DNA from: Rhynchopus sp. YZ270_cl-10
Lineage: Eukaryota > Euglenozoa > Diplonemea > Diplonemida > Diplonemidae
Assembly: GCA_964035575.1 (NCBI GenBank)
Contig: OZ037882.1
Coordinates: 806,001-870,000, forward strand
Reading direction: 5' to 3'
DNA: 64,000 nt
The notes below the pieces were generated by a model that saw nothing but the letters and a program-made list of their open reading frames with translations, ran no database searches and was not told where the DNA came from. This document shows positions 9,933 to 19,236 of the stretch, one piece after another; position 1 is the stretch's first letter, and every line of letters starts with the position of its first letter. The position numbers and the translations under genes were made by a program.

Positions 9933-12900
9933 ATGGCAACTGCTGTCTGCAACTACCCCTTTCACTTCGAGTCTTCGAACGAGTGGGAGGCCAAGGAGAC
10001 CTCGAGCGAGGGCATCACTGACGACATCCACAGCGGGTCCGTCGATACGTCGTATGTTAATGGCCCTCCCAGGCCTGCCCCCCTTTTTGTTTTACAGCTT
10101 CCCTGTAAACCACTCCCAAGCGCAACACTCCGGGGTTCGATAACCCGCGGAGTGTCAGTGCCTGCGTCCCAGAGGCGTTTTGCACTATCAACTTCACTTT
10201 GTTGTTGTGTACACGCAGTGTTATTTCGTCGTTTATGAAGAAAAATTGGGTCTATCCCAAGATTAGTTTACGTAGCGGTGGGCAACCTGGCATAGCGACC
10301 TTCAACTACCCGGTCTTGAAACACACCAACCATCAAAAGAGTCCAGCACACCGTGTACAACAGGCTTAGGGTAGTTATCCCACTAAAAACACCCCCCCCC
10401 CCCCCCCCCCGGGCCCCCCCCCTAGGGCAGTGCTGTAAGAATACGGGATACGTATCCGTATCCACTTTTTCATTTTTTTTACTAAGAATACGTAAGAATA
10501 CGTAAGGTTAAAAAGTACAGGGGAGTCCTCACAACCAGCGGCACTCGCCCAGCGTCACGCAGTACGGCTAGTGTCTGAAGTGTGTTGGGATGCTTCCCAC
10601 CTTCACTGTGCAACAGCAGCGAAGTACTCGCCTCGAGGCCCTCTGTCTTTTTTTTTTCAAGGCAAGTGCTTTCGGACACGAGACAAGTATGGCGCACTTG
10701 TCGCTAGTACCCCGGTGGAGTTGGGGTAGTGCAGGGGGCACCGTGAGCAGAGCGGCGTGAGTGGAGAGAGAGTCAGGACAGAGAGGGTGAAGTGAGAGAG
10801 TCACTGTACGAGCAAGAGTCCCAGTCCAGCAAGTTTTAGCAAGAGTCACAGTCCTCCAGCTCCCCGCAACATCGTGCCAAACAAGACCCCGCAGCTGTCT
10901 CTCCCACACGCTCTGTACCGAGTTTTGTCTTATGTTGGGTGGGGTATGGGGTAAATGGGCGGGTGGCTTTTTAAGGTGATGAAAACAAGGGATACGGATA
11001 CGTATCCGGATACGGATACGTATCCGTATCCACAATTCCGAAAATCAACGTATTCTTACGTATTCTTACAGCACTGCCCTAGGGGGTCCGACTGTGAGTA
11101 AAATGACCGTACCAAAAACTCATTATTAAACTTCTGGTCATCTCCAAGGCAACTGCGGGTGAAAAACACCCTCAGAGTGGGTCACAGGGGGCCTGTGGGT
11201 CGAAAAACGACCCAGAAGCCACCCCAGAATACAAAAAAATGGGAAAAAATAGTGAAAAAACGGCTTTTTTCACGTTTTGGCCACTTTGGGCAAAATAGCG
11301 ATTTTTCGAGAAAAAAATCAAAAACCGGGATATTTTTCGACATCACAAAGCCTCCTTTGGCACAAATATACCCCAAAAGTGGCCTGTGAGTCCATTCCAA
11401 CCTGTTTTGGACATATTTGACACTTTTGGAAGTGTTTTTTTGGTGTTTTTAGGTCAAAAAAATGCCCAAGACGTCCCCAAGACATCCCCAAGACACTTTG
11501 CACACCCCCTGTTACGGTCATATTTTTTTCGTTTTTTTGCCTGAAACCCCCAAAATACCCCTCCCGGACCCCACATAGTCCCGAATATCCATCACACACC
11601 CACTCAGAGTGAGTAGAAGCACCCCAAAAAAAATATTTTTTAAAGCCCTTCAACTTCAACATGGATGCTGCCGAAACTGAAGCACAATTTTAGGGCTTTA
11701 AAAAATATTTTTTTTGGGGTGCTTCTACTCACTCTGAGTGGGTGTGTGATGGATATTCGGGACTATGTGGGGTCCGGGAGGGGTATTTTGGGGGTTTCAG
11801 GCAAAAAAACGAAAAAAATATGACCGTAACAGGGGGTGTGCAAAGTGTCTTGGGGATGTCTTGGGGACGTCTTGGGCATTTTTTTGACCTAAAAACACCA
11901 AAAAAACACTTCCAAAAGTGTCAAATATGTCCAAAACAGGTTGGAATGGACTCACAGGCCACTTTTGGGGTATATTTGTGCCAAAGGAGGCTTTGTGATG
12001 TCGAAAAATATCCCGGTTTTTGATTTTTTTCTCGAAAAATCGCTATTTTGCCCAAAGTGGCCAAAACGTGAAAAAAGCCGTTTTTTCACTATTTTTTCCC
12101 ATTTTTTTGTATTCTGGGGTGGCTTCTGGGTCGTTTTTCGACCCACAGGCCCCCTGTGACCCACTCTGAGGGTGTTTTTCACCCGCAGTTGCCTTGGAGA
12201 TGACCAGAAGTTTAATAATGAGTTTTTGGTACGAAATTTTATACACAAGTCTATTAGGAGTCGGACCCCCTACCCCCCCCCCCCCCCCCCCCCCCCCTCC
12301 CACCCTACAGAGAAATGGACATCTCCCCATCGATCGACGTTGCTGGCATTCTTGGCGGGCTTGACCTCTACGGGAATGAGGTATGCGGATTGGGCACCAA
12401 TTACAAACTTTCCCCCCCTCTTTCCAACCCCTGACAAAAACCAACAGAGCGAGAAGGACATCATGCACACCCCTCTGCAGGCAGACGTACCGCCCCCTTC
12501 CTTGATTCCAATGGAGGACACACAACGCCGCTGCAGCGCTGCCGTCAACATGGCCGTGCCATTCAAGGACACCCCGATGTCGTCTTCGTCCTCTTCCTCC
12601 ACAGAGAACTCCTCGAGCTCCGCAAAGCTGTGCAGCCCCTTCACCACTGCTGACACCACGGTGCTCGCGTCTCCACCGACCCGCCATCATGCATTCCTTG
12701 AAGCTCCGGAACGGAATCTCACCAACAGCACCAACAACAGCACTCCTGCCACTGGAGCGTCGTACTTTGCGAGCCTCAACTCATACGAAGGGCAGAGTAC
12801 TCCACTCACGGAAGGATGTTCTGCGCAAGAAATGCCCTCATTGGGCATCAACACTCCACTCAACACCACAGCACTGCTCCCCCCTGCGCGCGGGATTGGT

Positions 12901-13856
12901 GTTGAAGGTCTGCAGGAACTGACTGATTTTATGTCTGATGTCGTCTTTGCAGGGGGTGCGGTAGCCTCTCCGGTCACCATGGGCACCGCAGGGGGTGTGC
13001 TGCAGCAGCAGCAGAGGGTCCAGCAACCCCCAAGCCTCAGCCCTCTTGCGGAGGAGTTTCAGGGTATGCCGATGCTTCATGCGCAGAGCCCGTTGTTGTC
13101 CTCTCCAATGGGGAGGAGGAGGCGCCCCGATGGATTGAGACACGGAGCGATCAGCCACGTCAGTTTGGGGGAGGTGGATGAGGAGGCTGATGAGATGAGA
13201 AGGAGAAGGGTGGCGGAGAAGCAGACGCGGGTGCACGCTGCGCGGTCTCAGGTGGCGACACTGGTGGCGTACCAGAGGAAGCAGATGCAGGAGCAGAACG
13301 AGGTGAACGTCAGCTACGCAAGCTCGAGCGACACCTCCGACGCCAACCGCGTGGACCCTGAACTTTACAAAGTGAAGATGTGCCGCAACGTCCTCACCCC
13401 AGGAGGCTGCACCTACCAAGAACAATGTGTCTTCGCACACACTCCACAGGAGCTACGTTCCCGCGAGACCAACCTCGACGTTCTCAAACGTCTCTTCGAC
13501 GCCTGCAAGCCCACCGTGAACCCCCTCAAATACAAAGTCATCTCCTGCAAGAAATTCCAAGAGGCCGGTGTCTGCCCTTACAACGCGCACTGTGTATACG
13601 CTCACGGAAAAGCGGAGCTGCGTGACGTGAACCACAATATGATGGTATGAAAATGTCAATTTTTCAAATAAAAATAAAAAGTAATCTTCTTCTTTTTTTC
13701 TCACAGGCCATGTCCCGCATCCAGTCCATGTGTGCAGGTGTCAACTACACCGCAGCCTCGCTTGTAAGCAACCCTTTCACGGCGCAGGATTTGGTCAGTG
13801 ACGACGCTTGGAACGGCGAGCTGCTTGAGAAGAAGGTCGGCAGTAGCTTCTTCTGA
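9933..13856 (+). CDS. TTP/CTH-like tandem CCCH zinc-finger protein (4 exons)
   Basis: Model: exons 9933-10051, 12311-12380, 12448-13644 and 13707-13856, with phases 2, 0 and 0, giving about 511 aa. Donors are GTATGT, GTATGC and GTATGA; acceptors end ACAG, ACAG and CACAG. Near the C-terminus are two C-x8-C-x5-C-x3-H fingers: CRNVLTPGGCTYQEQCVFAH, and one beginning CKKFQEAGVCPYNAHC. Each is preceded by a KVKM/KYKV-type lead-in, as in the tristetraprolin/CTH family. That family binds AU-rich mRNA and recruits CCR4-NOT for deadenylation. The linker between the fingers is about twice the usual 18 residues. The N-terminal two thirds is Ser/Thr/Pro/Gln-rich and probably disordered. The 2.26-kb first intron is swollen by transposons. 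Exons 1 and 2 rest on splice consensus and matching phase only, so they are less certain than the finger exon. Confidence 0.8.
10092..10200 (+). repeat. Module M4, copy 1 (in intron 1 of the CCCH gene)
   Basis: A ~109-bp unit nearly identical to 18970-19078. It opens with hairpin TTACAG-cttcc-CTGTAA. It then has a long stem, CACTCCG / CGGAGTG plus GGGTT / AACCC, closed by the loop CGAT. It ends AGAGGCGTTTTGCACTATCA. The stretch GGTTCGATAACC resembles a pol III B box, but no tRNA body surrounds it. Confidence 0.75.
10428..11076. mobile_element. hAT-like non-autonomous element
   Basis: The 18-bp ends are CAGTGCTGTAAGAATACG and CGTATTCTTACAGCACTG. The perfect 8-bp duplication CCCTAGGG lies at 10420-10427 and 11077-11084. 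A CAGTG terminus with an 8-bp duplication is the hAT signature. The subterminal parts carry GGATACGTATCC palindromes. The target CCCTAGGG spans the left TA junction of the foldback at 11081-12272, so this insertion came second. It has no transposase. Confidence 0.85.
11081..12272. mobile_element. 1.2-kb foldback element flanked by TA
   Basis: The arms 11081-~11649 and ~11692-12272 are near-perfect reverse complements around a ~42-nt loop. The ends read TAGGGGGTCCGAC...GTCGGACCCCCTA, suggesting a TA target as in Tc1/mariner-type elements. The left arm has a ~12-bp deletion near its tip relative to the right. It is inserted in the C-rich tract of intron 1 and leaves ~25 C residues before the acceptor at 12310. 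No coding sequence is recognised. Confidence 0.8.
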
Positions 13857-14314
13857 GCATTTGTGTCGCACAAAGGCGATACCAGAAGAGGGGAGGTGAG
13901 CGAGTGACAGAAGGCTTCTTTCTTCACAAAAAAATGCTCCATAAAAAAAACAAAAACTTTTGCCAGTTCTGTGCACGCTTAGGAAAGGCAACTTCCTATT
14001 TAAGCCCGCCGACTTCATTTTCTTGGAGCTTCCAGGACCGTACATCGCTCCGTTCCCCTAAAAAAGGAATGGTAAAAAAAAGTTTGCAAAAACAAAACAA
14101 GATAACAAAACAAAAACAAAACCAGCAACAAGTCAGCCAACTATGTATACCTTTCCCCGCACCCAGTTTTTAGTTTTCACTCTCCCCCCCCCAAAAAAAA
14201 AAGCATAAAACCCCAATTTTTTTTTGTGTATTCAGTTTTTTTCCTTGAGGTGATCCGATATGTCTGCATACCAGAGGTGTTGTGTGTTTTGCTTGCATTC
14301 ATCAACTTCTCTAA
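13857..14314. other. 3' flank of the CCCH gene, no gene seen
   Basis: A- and T-run rich. A GAGGTGATCCGATATG fragment at 14247 matches the end of the GTGAAA MITE family. No other feature is recognisable. Confidence 0.4.
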
Positions 14315-14408
14315 AAGGTGACTAAGCACGAGAGGCTTACGGTCATCTTATAAGCTTTTCTTGAAGGTACACTGTTCACGAGAGGGCTTTTGTATTTCAA
14401 GTCAAACT
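14315..14408 (+). repeat. Modules M1 and M2 in tandem
   Basis: M1 (14315-14362) starts AAGGTGACTAAGC, has the loop ACGAGAG and returns as GCTTACGGTCATCTT. The outer stem AAGGTGAC pairs with GTCATCTT (one G-U). M2 (14364-14408) starts AAGGTACACTG, shares the core CACGAGAGGGCTT and ends TGTATTTCAAGTCAA. AGGTACA can pair with TGTATTT if two G-U pairs are allowed. The shared core and similar layout suggest M1 and M2 are distant relatives. Confidence 0.75.
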
Positions 14409-14535
14409 TTTTCTTTTTTGTGTCAATTCGTTTATAGTATTGTTCTGTTTGTTCACATAATAAAAAAACCGCCGCTTCTCAAAGTAAGTCTTGTTCTTGA
14501 TTGTATCGAAAATAAATAAAACATACCATGCACAC

Positions 14536-14655
14536 GGGCCGAGTCGGGCCGACTCAGCCTGAGTTTTGGCTGAGCCGAGGCTGAGTGAGTCATTCCGGAC
14601 TCAGTCTGAAGGTATTTATTTATTCGGGAGTATTTTTTCTGCCCGACTCGGGCCG
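14536..14655. repeat. GGGCCGAGTCGG palindrome cluster
   Basis: GGGCCGAGTCGGGCCGACTC at the left and CCCGACTCGGGCC at the right, with CTCAGCCTGAG / GGCTGAG variants between. It belongs to the motif family of 3528-3640 and 4445-4575. Confidence 0.6.
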
Positions 14656-14826
14656 TATGCATAGTATGATAAAAAACACGAAAAAAAATTTTTTTTTCAA
14701 AAGGGAGAGGGGCATCTAGGGTAAAGTCCTGTAGATATCATCAATGTTCTCATATTTTTTTTCTTGTTTCAGACACAAAAAATGAAGGATATTTCATTTT
14801 TTTTTTTTTTTTTTTGTTTGATCAAC

Positions 14827-14900
14827 ATCGAAATAGATCGGACTGCAATGATAGAGGAGGGGTGGATTTGTCACGAGAGGGCTTTTATATTTCAAGTAAC
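14827..14900 (+). repeat. Module M2, diverged full-length copy
   Basis: The 5' part CGAAATAGATCGGACTGCAA matches the M2 lead-in seen at 33592 and 44165. The 3' part TCACGAGAGGGCTTTTATAT is the M2 core. Confidence 0.6.
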
Positions 14901-15025
14901 ATTTGTGTGTGTGTGTGTTTGCTTGAAAGAGAACATCGATGTTGCAGGGCCCCGTCACCCCCCCCATCTTCTTCCCAAAAACCTAAAATTATTTTCTCCA
15001 TTCATTCCCCCCTTAGGCACGCCTC

Positions 15026-15163
15026 GAAGGCGAATTCGGATTTGCCCTATATTCGAATATAGGGCAAATATGATATGAAAGTATTCATCCCTATATTCGG
15101 ATCCGAATATGGTCCAGGAATTTTTGGGATCCGAATATATAGGGCGAATATGAATTCGCCTTC
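15026..15163. mobile_element. 138-bp foldback with GAAGGCGAATTC ends
   Basis: GAAGGCGAATTC and GAATTCGCCTTC end a unit filled with CCCTATATTCG / CGAATATAGGG inverted pairs. No clear target duplication. A MITE-type element is the likeliest reading. Confidence 0.65.
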
Positions 15164-15405
15164 TGGGTATGCGGCAATTCCCCGTTCTTTTCCTTTTTTT
15201 TTTTTTTTTTTAGCCCTTTCTTTTTTAGATAATCTTTTTCTTATTTTCCCTTTCCCCCCTCCATCCCCCTCTGCATTTTGCAGCTGTTATAAATTGGTTG
15301 GGTGATCGTTTGTACGGTCATACAACCATTTTCATAATGTTTATTTTTTTGTCTTATTATACCTTCTATTCAGTAGAATAGTTAGTATATGAAACAATTG
15401 TCTTA

Positions 15406-15531
15406 GGGGTTTCGATAACCCTCCCCCCTCGCGGAAGAACCAGTTACCCTGCGTCCACCGGTTGTTCTGGTGAGGCGTTTTGCAGCTGTCAACTTTTCTT
15501 ATTCATCTCGCTCCCCCCCTTTGCAAAAACG

Positions 15532-15564
<33 letters not shown>

Positions 15565-15735
15565 GTAACTTTTTTGTATTCTTTTTTTTGTTTCTTTAAT
15601 GGACAAAATCATCTTTCTTTCATGCTATGTGGTATAACAACCAAAGCATTTTTTTTAGAAGGAGTGCATTTGAAAACAAACGTACCCCTTCTCCGAGGTA
15701 CTCTGTCACGAGAGGGCTTTTGTATTTCAATTTGA
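15406..15735 (+). repeat. Modules M4 (diverged) and M2
   Basis: 15406-15500 keeps the M4 order GGTTTCGATAACC, CCCTGCGTCC, then GGCGTTTTGCAGCTGTCAAC. 15696-15735 is an M2 core (GTCACGAGAGGGCTTTTGTA). A long T tract separates them. Confidence 0.6.
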
Positions 15736-16429
15736 AAACAAAGATCCCTTGTAACAATTTGTGAAAAACAAAAACAAAAAAAAAAAAAAAAATCTTGTCG
15801 AAAACCACGACACAACACAACAAACGCTACTCATACACCGATAAAAGGGCCTGGCCAAAATATTTTTTCAAAAAAAAAAAAGAAAAACCCCGTCCTTCAC
15901 AAAAAAACCTTGTCCTCGATATCCTCATTGTTTTCCCCCCCATCTACTTTTTTACCCACACCCCCTCTAGTCCCCTTTTACTCTTTTCCCTTTCTTGTGT
16001 ATTGGGTTCTATTTTAAAAAAATCTCGTTTTTTTTTTCTCTTTTTTTGTTATTTTATTCCCCTAATTTTTTGCCAAAATGCAACTAAGATTTTTCCGTGT
16101 GGAGCTTTCTTGTAATCAGTGTAGATACGCTGTATTGCAAAAATAACAGCAAAAAAGCCCCCCTCTCTCGCATCCTGGTCATGCTGCAAAAGTAAACAAA
16201 CAAATAAGTAAAAAGTACAAAATAAAGTAGCAAAAGCAAAAACAAAACAAAACAAACCAAACTTTCAAACCCCTCCCTCTCTCGCATCACATTAGCTGCG
16301 TAAAGGACACGAGGAGCGCATCCTCAGGTACCTTACCTTTTGGTACTAATTCAACCAAGTTTACAGTTTGTACTTTTCATTCAATTTTTTTTGTTATTTT
16401 TTCGTTATTTACCCCCTACCCACCCGTAC

Positions 16430-16560
16430 TAATGGTGTCAGTATTGTGATAGGAGCCCATTGGAATACGCAAAATACATCACAATACGGATAGCATTGTG
16501 ATGTATTGTGATGTATTTTGCGTATTTCAATGGGCTCCTATCACAATACTGACACCATTA
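16430..16560. mobile_element. 131-bp snap-back palindrome
   Basis: Arms of ~58 bp (16430-16487 and 16503-16560) are near-perfect complements ending TAATGGTGTCAG...CTGACACCATTA, with a 15-nt loop. A MITE-type foldback; no coding content. Confidence 0.75.
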
Positions 16561-16587
16561 ACCCCTACACCCACACGACCCCTGTTT

Positions 16588-16642
16588 CAAGGTGCCACCA
16601 AAACAGCGAGAGGCTTAGGTTCATCTTATAAAAACTTTATTG
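16588..16642 (+). repeat. Module M1
   Basis: AAGGTG pairs with CATCTT around AGCGAGAGGCTTAGGTT. The inner stem of the consensus is lost in this copy. Confidence 0.65.
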
Positions 16643-16724
16643 GTGCTCCGGAAGGGGGTCGATATTTGACAGGTCACTGCCAGGTCGTTGACCGATTTTC
16701 CCGTAGCACCATTTATTATCACGG

Positions 16725-16830
16725 ATGCTGCCAGATCTGGCCAGATCTGGGGGGGCAATATCCCAGATCTGGCTTGTTTTTCCAGATGTTCAATCTGGTT
16801 TCCAGATCTGCTGCCAGATCGTGGCAGTAT
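16725..16830. repeat. CCAGATCTGG palindrome cluster
   Basis: At least six CCAGATCTGG / GCCAGATCTGG words in ~100 bp. A related cluster, with CTGGATCTGGATCC words, lies at 28003-28167. Confidence 0.6.
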
Positions 16831-16839
16831 TCGTGTACT

Positions 16840-17610
16840 ATTATTATATTAGATTATTCCCTTCAAATGAAGGGTCAAAAATAAACCAAAAAAAAAGGGT
16901 AACTGCACATTGTAATGCATCTGCCCAACTGATCCAAGATCCAGGGGGAAAAATACCACGTTATTTTTTTTTTTTTTGTACTCAGGTAGCTACGCAGCCT
17001 TCAGGGAGGCAATCGTGTGCTAATACAGAAAGTATCAGTCAAGGCTGTCCTTACAGACGCATGCCAAAGCGGCCGCCACATGGGTGTGGACTTTAGATTG
17101 AAGTTTCATCATTGTACTAGCCCAGGGAGGGTTCCCGGCTACCGGCGAGGTCTCTTCCAATCCGTTCCCTAGTTTCCTAGGGGGGCCTCCTTGGCTTCAC
17201 TGGCTAGGGCTCTGCAGGTCCCTCCACACATGTTGTGTGCCTGCCTTCAGCACCCAGGGTAGCATACCCAGCACCTTTTACCCTCAGGTCAGACCTTCAT
17301 AGAGTTTCAGGAGGAGTGCCACAAAAGGGCCCCCGGATGCAATTTAACGTCCAGCCCAGGACGTGGATTTTTTTTTCAACCAATATTCGAAGAAGCAAAC
17401 ACATAGACCACTTGCGTGATAGCTGACCGTTGAATATCAACAAAACAAAAACAAAAACAAAAAAAAAAAAAAAATCACGTAAGATACAAAAAAGACCCGT
17501 CCCAAAGGAAGAAAACAAAACAAAAAAAAAAAAAACTTTCATCCCATTTTGCACAAAATGGGCGATACTACACTACACTATTCATCCAACAATTTTTTTT
17601 TTTTGTTTTT
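16840..17610. other. Intergenic segment, partly GC-rich, no gene recognised
   Basis: 16980-17380 lacks long homopolymers and resembles unique sequence (GGAGGGTTCCCGGCTACCGG, CCTCCTTGGCTTC), but every frame is short and none resembles a protein. It could be UTR, non-coding RNA or a decayed gene. Confidence 0.3.
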
Positions 17611-18128
17611 GAGGTGATCCAGCGCACACTTTTCCACACTTTTTCACACCGTGAAAACATGTGAAAATAAGTGAAAACGTGTGAAACCAAGGTGAAAATG
17701 TGTGAAATCAAGTGAAAACATGTGAAACCATGTGAAAATGTGTGAAACCATGTGAAAATATGTGAAACCATGTGAAAACATGTGAAACCATGTGAAAATG
17801 TGTGAAACCAAGTGAAAATATGTGAAACCATGTGAAAATATGTGAAACCATGTGAAACCAAGTGAAACCAAGTGAAAATGTGTGAAACCATGTGAAAACA
17901 CCAAGTTTTTTTTCTGGAGGAATCCACTCAGAGTGCGTGAAGCAGTTTTTTTTTCACTTTCGTACACACTTTTTCACACCGTGAAAACATGTGAAAATGT
18001 GTGAAACCAAGTGAAAATGTGTGAAACCAAGTGAAAATGTGTGAAACCATGTGAAAATGTGTGAAAATGTGTGAAAATGTGTGAAACCAAGTGAAAATGT
18101 GTGAAAAAGCGTGAGACTGGATCACCTC
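17611..18128. mobile_element. GTGAAA-minisatellite MITE, copy 2 (518 bp)
   Basis: Same ends (GAGGTGATCCAG / CTGGATCACCTC) and same central bridge (GGAATCCACTCAGAGTGCGT) as copy 1. It has about twice as many GTGTGAAACCATGTGAAAA units on both sides of the bridge. Confidence 0.85.
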
Positions 18129-18795
18129 AAAAGTTTTGAAAAATGCATTTAGCCCCCCACTCACATCTGCCTATTTTTTCACTTTTCAAAAGCTAGGGCG
18201 GTCCCTTGACCGTTACACCAAAAAAACCCCCCCTTTTTTTTTTGCTGGTAGCCTTAAAATAAATTGTGCGAGATCCACATTGTTATTGATTTTTTTTTTG
18301 TGTTTTTTTGCTGAATAAAAAATCATCAATTATTATTGTTGTTATTTTCTCATATAATTTCAGTGAGAACTTGGCGAACGAGATTGCACTTTCAAATTCT
18401 CTTTGTTTTTGTTTTTGTTTTTTGTTTTTTTTGTAGACACAACACGCCACCCACACACAAGCCCCTCCCCACCTCACACCTTTTCTTTGTTTCTAGTTTT
18501 TTTCTAGTTTCCTAGTTTTTCCCGCCGCCCCCTCCCACTTCACATTGTACTGTACCCACCCTCATCCTTTGGTTCTTCACCAGCACCTTCCCCCCAATTG
18601 CCGTCTTTATTTTTATGTTGTGAACCAAACATAAAAAAACATTCAAAAAAAGGGGGCTCGGGGAAGTTTTTTTATTTGAAAAAATTTGTAACGGCGAGTG
18701 AACAGGGCAGAGCCCAAGCCTGAACCGGCAATTTGTTGGCATGTGGTGCAAGCGTACGATGGGGGCCATACGTTGGAGGAGTAAGTCTTCTGGAA
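18129..18795. other. Intergenic, homopolymer-rich, no gene seen
   Basis: T and A runs with short GC patches. No repeat family or reading frame of interest recognised. Confidence 0.4.
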
Positions 18796-18846
18796 TGAAG
18801 CGCCATAGAGGGCTTAGGATCATCTTATAAACTTTTCTTTCGGCGC
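18796..18846 (+). repeat. Module M1, 3' half
   Basis: TAGAGGGCTTAGGATCATCT plus TATAAACTTTTC. The 5' arm is replaced apart from AAGC, which can still pair with GCTT. Confidence 0.6.
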
Positions 18847-18969
18847 CCCGGCGCTCATCGGATTCAGCAGACGCCCAGTGTTGTCTGCCAAAACACGTGC
18901 TTTTCTTGAATCTTTAAATCATGTTGTCCCCCCTTCCCGGTCAGGGTGGGGTAATGACTGTATACCTGC

Positions 18970-19078
18970 TTACAGCTTCCCTGTAAACCACTCCCATGCG
19001 CATCACTCCGGGGTTCGATAACCCGCGGAGTGTCAGTGCCTGCGTCCCAGAGGCGTTTGCACTATCAACTTCACTTTC
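18970..19078 (+). repeat. Module M4, copy 2 (upstream of the four-TM gene)
   Basis: Nearly identical to 10092-10200, including TTACAG / CTGTAA, the CACTCCG / CGGAGTG stem and the CGAT loop. It ends ~160 bp before the start codon of the membrane-protein gene and could lie in its 5' UTR or promoter. Confidence 0.75.
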
Positions 19079-19236
19079 TTTTTCAAACCCAGCCTTCTTT
19101 TCCAAAGGTTAAGATAATCTTACAAAATCGTTACAGCACCCCACCCCACCATCTCCCCCCTTCACAGATTCTGATCTCTCTTCCCTTTTGTTTTCAATTT
19201 AAAAAAATTGAAGAAAAAAAAAAAACACTACAAACA

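Noticed and set aside
10131-10165. tRNA gene suggested by GGTTCGATAACC
   Set aside because: No A box, anticodon arm or 7-bp acceptor stem can be placed around it; the word is the loop side of the M4 hairpin.
11318-12159. Mirror reading frames such as MEWTHRPLLGYICAKGG on both strands
   Set aside because: Identical peptides arise from the two arms of one foldback; no transposase motif.
12172-12310. Start of the CCCH protein at 12172
   Set aside because: That stretch is the foldback arm and a poly-C tract giving poly-Pro; the spliced exons 9933-10051 and 12311-12380 keep phase and avoid the repeat.
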